Below, one piece after another: positions 1-5,083 of a stretch of DNA of 7,322 nucleotides. Position numbers and translations under genes: made by a program. Position 1 is the stretch's first letter. Every line of letters starts with the position of its first letter. The stretch is from positions 1 to 7,322 of the forward strand of contig JAAZDH010000156.1 in the NCBI GenBank assembly GCA_012512865.1, read 5' to 3'. Below the pieces are notes generated by a model. That model made no database searches and was not told the DNA's origin. It was given only the letters and a program-made list of their open reading frames with translations. This stretch comes from Clostridiaceae bacterium. Its GTDB lineage: Bacteria; Bacillota; Clostridia; Acetivibrionales; DUMC01.

Positions 1-411
1 GCTTCTGCCAGGGCGCAACTTATGTTTGAGGTTATAAAACCTGCGTTGGATTCCGGGAAAGTAGTGATTTGCGACAGGTTTATCGACTCAAGTTTTGCAT
101 ACCAGGGATATGGAAGGAGGATAAACCCTGGTCATATAGCTGGCGTGAACAATATAGCATTACAAGGAATATTGCCAGACTTGACGATTCTGCTTGATAT
201 TCCCCCGGAAGCTGCGTTAAGGCGAAGATATAAATCTTCAGGGCCGGACAGGATTGAACAGGGTGATATGGAGTTTTATCAAAGGGTTTGCGAGGGATAT
301 AAAGCCCTGGCAAAATTATACCCGGACAGGATAAAAACAGTAAATGCCGACAGGAATAGGGGAGAAGTATTCAATGATATAAAGGCGCATATTGATAAGA
401 TATTGTATTGA
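1..411 (+). CDS. tmk: Thymidylate kinase (dTMP kinase), 3' part
   Basis: This cytosolic enzyme phosphorylates dTMP to dTDP with ATP in dTTP synthesis. The reading frame is open from the first base of the window and reads ASARAQLMFEVIKPALDSGK, typical of the middle of the protein, so the gene is cut by the window edge and is not a real start at the ATG at 22. The DRF motif followed by IDSSFAYQG (DR[YFH] region, substrate site) and the LID region with RRRYKSSGPDRIEQ are visible, and the C-terminal helix contains YQRVCEGYKALAKLYPDR. About 136 residues of a usual 200-215 are present; the P-loop half lies upstream. It is followed after 138 bases by darA, the usual Firmicute order. No convincing promoter or terminator is seen between them. 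Confidence 0.95.
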   Translation, partial: ASARAQLMFEVIKPALDSGKVVICDRFIDSSFAYQGYGRRINPGHIAGVNNIALQGILPDLTILLDIPPEAALRRRYKSSGPDRIEQGDMEFYQRVCEGYKALAKLYPDRIKTVNADRNRGEVFNDIKAHIDKILY

Positions 412-549
412 TAAGACTTTGTATGTTGTTATGGTATTATAGAAGGGCATTAATGATATATTGTAATACATAGAAAAACATAATGCGGTTATTACGCGGG
501 AGATCATTATGCGGCTGGCAATTTTTATTTGGAAAGGGGAGGTTGTTTA

Positions 550-879
550 ATGAAACTTGTATTTGCCATTGTTCACGATGAGGATGGTCCAAAGGTAATG
601 GACGAGCTGAACAAAAATGGTTTTAGTGTTACTAAGCTTTGTTCAACGGGAGGTTTCTTAAGGGCAGGCAATACCACCCTTCTGGTGGGAGTGACCGAGG
701 AGAAGCTGGATGATGTCATTAAAATAATAAAACAAAAATCAAGAAGCAGGAAGCAGCCTATTAGTTCGGCAATGGTGCCAAATACCATGGCGGGAATGTT
801 TATGCCTTATCCTGTTGAAGTTGTTGTCGGAGGAGCAACGATTTTCGTGCTGAATGTTGAAAAGTTTGAAAAGGTATAG
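550..879 (+). CDS. darA: Cyclic-di-AMP receptor DarA (PII-like, YaaQ/PstA family)
   Basis: This small trimeric PII-like protein binds the second messenger c-di-AMP; its downstream target is not firmly known in most species. The ATG at 550 is chosen because AAGGGGAGG lies just upstream and the product is then 109 residues, the exact family length; an in-frame ATG at 529 would add seven atypical residues. The family signature TKLCSTGGFLRAGNTTLLVG (residues 28-47) and the C-terminal PYPVEVVVGGATIFVL are present. Residues T28, F36, L37, N41 and G47, which I recall as ligand contacts in solved homologues, are kept. The positions that are Asn24 and Arg26 in S. aureus PstA are Gly and Ser here. It sits between tmk and yaaR as in Bacillus, and its stop is followed almost at once by a degenerate 16-bp repeat array. 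Confidence 0.95.
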   Translation: MKLVFAIVHDEDGPKVMDELNKNGFSVTKLCSTGGFLRAGNTTLLVGVTEEKLDDVIKIIKQKSRSRKQPISSAMVPNTMAGMFMPYPVEVVVGGATIFVLNVEKFEKV

Positions 880-897
880 GTTTATATAGATTTGATG

Positions 898-1136
898 CCG
901 TTGTAAGTTTGTACAGGCATGAGCTGCTGCCGGTACGAGTTGAAGTTGGTATAGGTTGTTGCTGGTATAGGTTATTGCAGGCATGGGTTGGAGTTGGTAT
1001 AAATTGCCGGCTGTATGGATTATCTTTGGCATGAACTATTATTGATAGGGACTATTGTTGGTGCAGGTTGTGCTGGTATGGGTTGTTACCGTGATAGGTC
1101 GGCATTGGTACAGGCTGGTGTTGGTTGATGATTGCG
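898..1136 (+). repeat. Degenerate tandem array, about fifteen 16-bp units
   Basis: The gap between darA and yaaR is filled by imperfect copies of YTGGTATRGGTTGTTG. I read unit starts at 898, 914, 930, 946, 962, 978, 994, 1010, 1026, 1042, 1058 (15 bp), 1073, 1089, 1105 and 1121, so the 16-bp phase holds with a single one-base slip. The best copies are at 946 (16/16), 962 and 1073 (15/16 each); the poorest match about 9/16. A still weaker copy may lie at 881-897. The array ends where the yaaR ribosome binding site begins. The complement has no stop codon in any frame, which explains long spurious minus-strand reading frames here. Function is unknown. Confidence 0.8.
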
Positions 1137-1150
1137 AGAGGTGAACAGCT

Positions 1151-1603
1151 TTGAAAATCCAGGAATCCCCCGGGAACAGGTCCAGGATGGCCAGGATTGG
1201 TCAACTTGAAGACAGGAAAAGCATGGGTTCGGGAGACAGAGATTTCCAGGGCCAGTTGCGCCAGGCCGGGTATGAAAATTACAAGGGTAAACTTGAGCAA
1301 TTGGCGCAGAAGGTATTTGAACAAGGCAAAGTAGTGGAGAAGCGGATGAGCATAGAAGAGTTGCTCATTTATAAAAGGCTTGTATCCGAATTCATGAACG
1401 AGTTTCTGAGTAACTCCCACAAGTTTTTGAAACAAAGCGTGCTTGACAGGAGGGGAAGATACAGGGTTTATTCCATTATCAAGAAAATCAACCAGCATCT
1501 TGACCAACTGGCCGAAGATATGTTGAGCAGCCAGAAAGATAACTTGAAGGTGCTGAAGAGGCTGGATGATATAAAAGGGCTTATATTAGATTTATTAATG
1601 TAA
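1151..1603 (+). CDS. yaaR: YaaR family protein (DUF327)
   Basis: This is a 150-residue protein of the DUF327/YaaR family (Bacillus subtilis YaaR is about 146 residues). Its molecular function is not established; it is carried between darA and holB in many Firmicutes. The start is TTG at 1151, supported by GAGAGGTG at 1136-1143 with seven bases of spacing; no in-frame ATG matches as well. The N-terminal 35 residues are polar and variable. The rest is predicted mostly helical with heptad-like spacing, and the C-terminal part contains RRGRYRVYSIIKKINQHLDQ followed by a hydrophobic end (LILDLLM), the usual family signature. No signal peptide or membrane segment is seen. The stop at 1601-1603 lies two bases before the proposed holB ATG, so translation of the two may be coupled. 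Confidence 0.88.
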   Translation: MKIQESPGNRSRMARIGQLEDRKSMGSGDRDFQGQLRQAGYENYKGKLEQLAQKVFEQGKVVEKRMSIEELLIYKRLVSEFMNEFLSNSHKFLKQSVLDRRGRYRVYSIIKKINQHLDQLAEDMLSSQKDNLKVLKRLDDIKGLILDLLM

Positions 1604-1605
1604 TT

Positions 1606-2775
1606 ATGGTTTTCATGGGTTTAGGTAATGTTGTGAATATGAGTGGTAGTCCAGGTGTGAATAGTTTTAATAGTTTAAACAGTTTTAATAGTGTTAATAA
1701 TCCAAATAATGCAGGTATAAGCGTTGTTACGGGTTTTAATGGTTTTAACAATATAGTTGGACAGAAAGAGGTAATTGGCAGGCTAAAAAACTCGTTAAAA
1801 CGGGATATGGTAAGGCATGCATATATATTCAGCGGCCCCAGGGGTATAGGGAAAAAAACGGTAGCAAAGGCCTTTGCCGGTATGCTCTTGTGCAGCAACC
1901 CCGGCGAGAACGGGGGATGCGGGAAGTGCTTGCCGTGCCGGTTATTCTTGGAAAACACCAACCCGGATTTTTGCGTAATAGAAAGAAATGAAGCAAGCAT
2001 TGCGGTTGACGATATACGTAATATGCAAAATGATATTGCCATAAGGCCATTGTATTCAAATAGAAAGGTATACCTGGTTGCCGACGGGGAAAAGATGACC
2101 GTGCAGGCTCAAAATTGCCTGTTAAAAACCCTGGAGGAGCCGCCGGGATATGGCGTTATCATCATTACCACGTCCAACTACGACGCATTGCTTCATACTG
2201 TTTGTTCCAGGTGTGTAAAATATGCATTTGTGAGAAACACGGACGAAGAAGTGCGGCTTGTACTCGGGTCCAGGACCGGTTTGAGAGGGGAAGAACTGGA
2301 TTTTATCGTACAGTATGCCGATGGTGTTATCGGTAAGGCACTGGATGTTGCTGCATCCGGCGAGTTCATGTCCTTAAGGGAAAAAGTTGTAGACGTGATT
2401 TTACAGCTGCCTGGTGAAGGACTTAAAAAATTCTTTGAAATATGCACATTTTTCATGGAAAACAAGGACAATATAGATAAAATATTAGATATAATGCTTT
2501 TGACCTACAGGGATATTTTTATCAGCCTGTTTCGCAGAAAAGAAAAGATGCCGGATTTTGCGGATTTGAAGCTGGATTTTACGAGTTCGAAGCTACATTT
2601 TACCGGCTTGAAAGATAAGACTAAGAATAAGATCAGCGACGCGGCCGTGAGCTTTTCTCCCGGCAAATTGGTTGCAAACATGGAAACAATTGAATATACA
2701 AGGAGATGCATAAAACGAAATGCCAATTTTCAACTTGCAATTGAAACGATGATTATTAAACTTCAGGAGGGTTAG
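1606..2775 (+). CDS. holB: DNA polymerase III subunit delta' with repeat-bearing N-terminal extension
   Basis: This is the clamp-loader delta' subunit, a structural AAA+ member of the complex that loads the beta clamp. In the 389-residue product the conserved domain begins near residue 47 (FNNIVGQKEV). The P-loop-like GPRGIGKKT (78-86) has Lys where the Mg-binding Ser/Thr should be, fitting a non-hydrolysing subunit. A zinc module uses C96, C105, C108 and C111. Further motifs are YLVADGEKM (156-164), LLKTLEEPP (172-180) and the SRC motif (201-203). The protein exceeds the usual 310-340 residues because of an Asn/Ser-rich leader of about 45 residues built of 9-bp repeats and a repetitive linker at 320-340. 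No Shine-Dalgarno sequence precedes the ATG at 1606 or the in-frame ATGs at 1615 and 1639, so the exact start is uncertain; coupling to yaaR is likely. No start codon lies next to the conserved domain, so an extension appears obligatory. Confidence 0.92.
   Translation: MVFMGLGNVVNMSGSPGVNSFNSLNSFNSVNNPNNAGISVVTGFNGFNNIVGQKEVIGRLKNSLKRDMVRHAYIFSGPRGIGKKTVAKAFAGMLLCSNPGENGGCGKCLPCRLFLENTNPDFCVIERNEASIAVDDIRNMQNDIAIRPLYSNRKVYLVADGEKMTVQAQNCLLKTLEEPPGYGVIIITTSNYDALLHTVCSRCVKYAFVRNTDEEVRLVLGSRTGLRGEELDFIVQYADGVIGKALDVAASGEFMSLREKVVDVILQLPGEGLKKFFEICTFFMENKDNIDKILDIMLLTYRDIFISLFRRKEKMPDFADLKLDFTSSKLHFTGLKDKTKNKISDAAVSFSPGKLVANMETIEYTRRCIKRNANFQLAIETMIIKLQEG
1660..1713 (+). repeat. Six 9-bp tandem units in the holB N-terminal extension
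   Basis: The units AATAGTTTT, AATAGTTTA, AACAGTTTT, AATAGTGTT, AATAATCCA and AATAATGCA follow each other without gaps and in frame. They encode NSF NSL NSF NSV NNP NNA, a three-residue period. A second pair of 9-bp copies (GGTTTTAAT, GGTTTTAAC; GFN GFN) stands at 1732-1749, directly at the entry to the conserved delta' domain. The extension has no counterpart in the delta' core. Confidence 0.8.
2563..2625 (+). repeat. Three 21-bp degenerate units in the holB linker
   Basis: The units at 2563-2583 and 2584-2604 agree at 15 of 21 bases and encode DLKLDFT and SSKLHFT. A third, more diverged unit at 2605-2625 encodes GLKDKTK. They lie in frame in the C-terminal region of delta' (residues 320-340), a lysine-rich stretch that probably loops out between helices of the collar domain. 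Confidence 0.6.
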
Positions 2776-2781
2776 ACATAG

Positions 2782-3654
2782 ATGGTGAAAGTAATTGGAG
2801 TAAGGTTTAGAAAAGCAGGGAAGATTTATTATTTCGACCCTGATAACCTGGATATTGAAGAAAATGCTTCAGTAATAGTGGAAACAGCAAGGGGTATTGA
2901 AATGGGAACCGTGGTGCTTACGGAAAGGGAAGTGAGCGAAGAAGAAATAGTGTCTCCTTTAAAAAAGGTTATAAGAGTAGCCACTAAAGAAGATATTGAA
3001 CACCACGAGGAGAACAAGAAAAAAGAAAAGGAAGCATTTGATATATGCCTTAAGAAGATAAAAGAACATAATCTTGAAATGAAACTTATAGATGTGGAAT
3101 ACACTTTTGACAACAATAAGATACTTTTTTACTTTACCGCTGACGGCAGGATAGATTTCAGGGAATTGGTGAAGGACCTGGCGGCAGTCTTCAAGACGAG
3201 GATAGAATTAAGACAGATCGGGGTAAGGGATGAAACCAAGATGATGGGAGGCATAGGCATTTGCGGGCGTATATTGTGTTGTAAGGATTTTTTATGCGAA
3301 TTCCAGCCTGTATCAATAAAAATGGCAAAGGAACAGGGACTATCCCTAAACCCCACGAAAATATCGGGTTGCTGCGGGAGATTAATGTGTTGTTTAAAAT
3401 TTGAGCATAATGTATATGAAGAAGTATTAAATAGGGCTCCTAAAGTAAATGCTGTTGTCAGCACGCCTGCAGGACAGGGAGTGGTCGTGGAAACAAGTAT
3501 ACTAAAAGAAACGGTAAAAGTGAAGCTTGATAACGAAAATGAACCTGATTTGAAAGTGTTTCACATTGGCGAAGTCAAGGTAATACAAGATGCAGTTGTA
3601 CAACAGGAAGAAACGGATATTGACATGGAAGCGCTGAAGGAACTTGAAGACTAG
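2782..3654 (+). CDS. ricT: RicT/YaaT, PSP1 domain iron-sulfur protein (Y-complex subunit)
   Basis: This is a PSP1-family protein. In Bacillus subtilis RicT joins RicA and RicF in a complex that carries [4Fe-4S] clusters and assists RNase Y in mRNA maturation; it also affects the Spo0A phosphorelay. The ATG at 2782 follows AGGAGGG (2765-2771), which lies inside the end of holB. The 290 residues are close to the family length (about 275-300). Eight cysteines cluster in the core: C161, C166, C167 and C172 in MMGGIGICGRILCC and the following FLC, then C197, C198, C203 and C204 in ISGCCGRLMCCLKFE. The NPTKISG signature joins them. The C-terminal tail is acidic. It is the last gene of the leading cluster; no strong terminator follows. 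Confidence 0.93.
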   Translation: MVKVIGVRFRKAGKIYYFDPDNLDIEENASVIVETARGIEMGTVVLTEREVSEEEIVSPLKKVIRVATKEDIEHHEENKKKEKEAFDICLKKIKEHNLEMKLIDVEYTFDNNKILFYFTADGRIDFRELVKDLAAVFKTRIELRQIGVRDETKMMGGIGICGRILCCKDFLCEFQPVSIKMAKEQGLSLNPTKISGCCGRLMCCLKFEHNVYEEVLNRAPKVNAVVSTPAGQGVVVETSILKETVKVKLDNENEPDLKVFHIGEVKVIQDAVVQQEETDIDMEALKELED

Positions 3655-3722
3655 GAAGGGCCGGGCATATGCCGCAGTAATAGGCTGCTTTGAGCAAATT
3701 ATACTCGCAGTCCCAAATAATA

Positions 3723-3751
3723 TTGCAACACTCAGGTATATGTATTATAAT
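3723..3751 (+). promoter_or_regulatory. Predicted vegetative promoter for the ferredoxin gene
   Basis: TTGCAA (3723-3728) and a perfect TATAAT (3746-3751) are separated by 17 bases, the preferred sigma-A spacing. The start point would be near 3758-3760, immediately before the first helix of the structured leader. The site separates ferredoxin expression from the ricT cluster. Confidence 0.65.
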
Positions 3752-3760
3752 GAGTTTGTT

Positions 3761-3869
3761 AAAAACCAGCTTCCGGCTGTCGCCACGAAAGCCGTGAAAT
3801 GATTTTCTGATGATGGTTGGAGGTTAAGTTGAATAAGTTTTTAGCTTAAAAACCGAAAGCTGTTTTTTT
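3761..3869 (+). promoter_or_regulatory. Structured leader upstream of ferredoxin, riboswitch- or attenuator-like
   Basis: The 240-base gap 3655-3894 holds no gene, only the promoter and this element. A long-range helix can form between 3767-3776 (CAGCUUCCGG) and 3853-3862 (CCGAAAGCUG) with one mismatch, extended by A-U pairs with the following U7. Inside are a small hairpin CACG/CGUG (3784-3787 with 3793-3796) and a perfect GUUUUUA/UAAAAAC hairpin (3837-3843 with 3847-3853). A competing hairpin, AGCUU (3843-3847) with AAGCU (3857-3861) followed by U7, has intrinsic terminator form. These pairings exclude each other. A ribosome binding site GGAGG (3820-3824) also precedes a possible six-codon peptide starting at TTG 3830 and ending TAA 3848-3850. 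I do not recognise a known class. Confidence 0.5.
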
Positions 3870-3894
3870 ATTAATACTAGGGGGTGTAATTTAA

Positions 3895-4065
3895 GTGCCA
3901 TACTATATTACGGATGAATGCATAAGTTGCGGAGCTTGTGAAGCCGAGTGTCCTGCATCTTGTATTTCGGAAGGTGACGGAAAATATGTTATCGATGAAG
4001 ATGCTTGCATAGAATGCGGTTCATGTTCGGAAGTTTGCCCTGTTGATGCTCCTCAACAGAAATGA
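3895..4065 (+). CDS. 2[4Fe-4S] ferredoxin, clostridial type
   Basis: This 56-residue soluble electron carrier begins with GTG at 3895, preceded by AGGGGGTG (3879-3886) at eight bases. Two cluster motifs are present: C9xxC12xxC15xxxC19P and C38xxC41xxC44xxxC48P, with the usual internal pseudo-symmetry (the last cysteine of each motif ligates the other cluster). Length matches the classic clostridial ferredoxins (55-56 residues). The protein is acidic and ends PQQK. One oddity is an additional cysteine at residue 23 (CPASCIS), where most relatives have Ala (for example CPVNAIS). The gene has its own promoter, leader and terminator, so it is probably a monocistronic unit. The electron partners cannot be told from this sequence; typical ones are hydrogenase, pyruvate:ferredoxin oxidoreductase and Rnf. 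Confidence 0.93.
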   Translation: MPYYITDECISCGACEAECPASCISEGDGKYVIDEDACIECGSCSEVCPVDAPQQK

Positions 4066-4092
4066 ATTAAACGTAAAAATAATTATGAAAAG

Positions 4093-4133
4093 TCAAGCAG
4101 GACAAGAACTGAATTTGCCCTGCTTGATTTTTT
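4093..4133 (+). terminator. Intrinsic terminator after ferredoxin
   Basis: TCAAGCAGG (4093-4101) pairs perfectly with CCTGCTTGA (4119-4127); CAA/TTG can extend the stem inside the loop. Six T residues follow at 4128-4133. The hairpin is 28 bases after the ferredoxin stop and just before the trmN6 ribosome binding site. Confidence 0.92.
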
Positions 4134-4151
4134 AATAAGGGTGGATATTTT

Positions 4152-4976
4152 ATGCAGGCTGAATCCATGAAGATTGACTTAAAAGAAGATGAAACCGTTG
4201 AAGACTTGCAATGCAATGGACTTAAGCTGATTCAAAAGAAAAAAGGTTTCAGGTTTGGCGTGGATGCGGTATTGCTGGCAAACTTTGCTGATGTCAGGAA
4301 AGGCGATACCGTGCTTGATATTGGGACGGGAACGGGAATCATCAGTATACTGATCGCGGGCAAAACCGGGGCGGAAACCATATTTGGCATTGAAATCCAG
4401 GCTGAATTGGCCGAAATGGCAAAAAGAAGCATCATGTTGAATAATCTCCAGGACAGGGTAAAAATAATACAAGAGGATATTAAAAGGGGAACCGAGTATT
4501 TTGGGGCTTCAAGATTTGATGTAATAGTTGTAAATCCCCCGTACATGGCACAAGGAAGCGGGCTGGTAAATCCTGAAGACTCAAAGGCCCTGTCAAGGCA
4601 TGAGATTGCCTGTACCCTTGAAGATATAATTTCCGTGAGCAGCGAGCTTCTTGTTCCCGGGGGGCAACTGGCCATGGTACATAGATGCGAGAGGCTTGTG
4701 GATGTTCTTTACTTGATGAGGGCATATTCCATTGAGCCCAAGTATATAAGGTTCGTGCATCCGTTGGCCCATAGAAGGGCTAATATTTTCCTGGTTAAAG
4801 GAGCAAAGGGGGGGAGGCCGCAGTTAAAACTGATGGAACCTCTTTATATATATGATTCTCCCGGGGTATATTCCGGGGAGATCAACAGGATATATGGGCG
4901 AAAGCAGGAAGAAGCGCATGAACGTAGGCAGGATGGAAACATGAGCATGGGCAGGATAAAGCATGAGCAGGAATAG
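4152..4976 (+). CDS. trmN6: tRNA1(Val) (adenine(37)-N6)-methyltransferase, TrmN6/YabB family
   Basis: This is a class I SAM-dependent methyltransferase of the YfiC/YabB group (COG4123), which in E. coli methylates A37 of tRNA1(Val). The start ATG at 4152 has AAGGGTGG (4137-4144) seven bases upstream; an in-frame ATG at 4167 lacks one. Evidence is the entry motif KKKGFRFGVDAVLLANF (29-45), SAM motif I VLDIGTGTG (54-62), the acidic motif II near IEIQAEL (80-86) and the catalytic NPPY (128-131). The 274 residues exceed the usual 240-250 by a charged tail (about 250-274) encoded by degenerate repeats. As in Bacillus it precedes rsmI, but the GIY-YIG gene yazA, which sits between them in B. subtilis, is absent. 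Substrate assignment rests on family only. Confidence 0.9.
   Translation: MQAESMKIDLKEDETVEDLQCNGLKLIQKKKGFRFGVDAVLLANFADVRKGDTVLDIGTGTGIISILIAGKTGAETIFGIEIQAELAEMAKRSIMLNNLQDRVKIIQEDIKRGTEYFGASRFDVIVVNPPYMAQGSGLVNPEDSKALSRHEIACTLEDIISVSSELLVPGGQLAMVHRCERLVDVLYLMRAYSIEPKYIRFVHPLAHRRANIFLVKGAKGGRPQLKLMEPLYIYDSPGVYSGEINRIYGRKQEEAHERRQDGNMSMGRIKHEQE
4904..4972 (+). repeat. Three degenerate 22-23 bp units at the trmN6 3' end
   Basis: Copies begin at about 4904, 4928 and 4951, each with GCAGGA near its start and GCATGA or ACATGA near its end. The second and third are closest (GCAGGATGGAAACATGAGCA against GCAGGATAAAGCATGAGCA). They encode the charged C-terminal tail of TrmN6. The period is not a clean multiple of three, so the encoded peptide is not obviously repetitive. 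Purine-rich sequence of similar flavour continues through the gap to rsmI. Confidence 0.45.
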
Positions 4977-5053
4977 CGCCTGTGAAAGCAGCAGGCAACC
5001 AGGACGGGATATATAAATGAAGATAGGATAATATGAAGGGAAACGGAAGGGGG

Positions 5054-5063
5054 AGGAGGTGAT
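5054..5063 (+). promoter_or_regulatory. Extended ribosome binding site upstream of rsmI
   Basis: AGGAGGTGAT is fully complementary to the 3' end of 16S rRNA. It lies 20 bases before the ATG at 5084, too far, but places an in-frame CTG at 5069-5071 at ideal spacing (nine bases after AGGAGG). An in-frame TAG at 5063-5065 excludes any start further upstream. Confidence 0.7.
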
Positions 5064-5083
5064 AGGACCTGGAAGAGAAGGGC

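Noticed and set aside
454..474. Six-codon reading frame with GAAGGG upstream between tmk and darA
   Set aside because: So short that chance occurrence is expected; no terminator or alternative hairpin is linked to it.
479..511. Inverted repeat CATAATG/CATTATG upstream of darA
   Set aside because: Only seven bases in AT-rich DNA with a 19-base spacer and no nearby promoter; not enough to call an operator.
739..1507. Long minus-strand open frames (739-1032 and 1052-1507) spanning the darA-yaaR gap
   Set aside because: They arise because the complement of the 16-bp repeat contains no stop codon in any frame. They overlap darA and yaaR on the opposite strand and lack ribosome binding sites and recognisable motifs.
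3767..3862. Hammerhead ribozyme in the ferredoxin leader (CTGATGA at 3807, GAAA at 3855, CAGCTT/AAGCTG closing stem)
   Set aside because: Stem III would fit, but the bases next to the putative cleavage site do not pair with those before CTGATGA. Stem II would start with an unpaired U and have only a four-base helix. The core geometry is not met.
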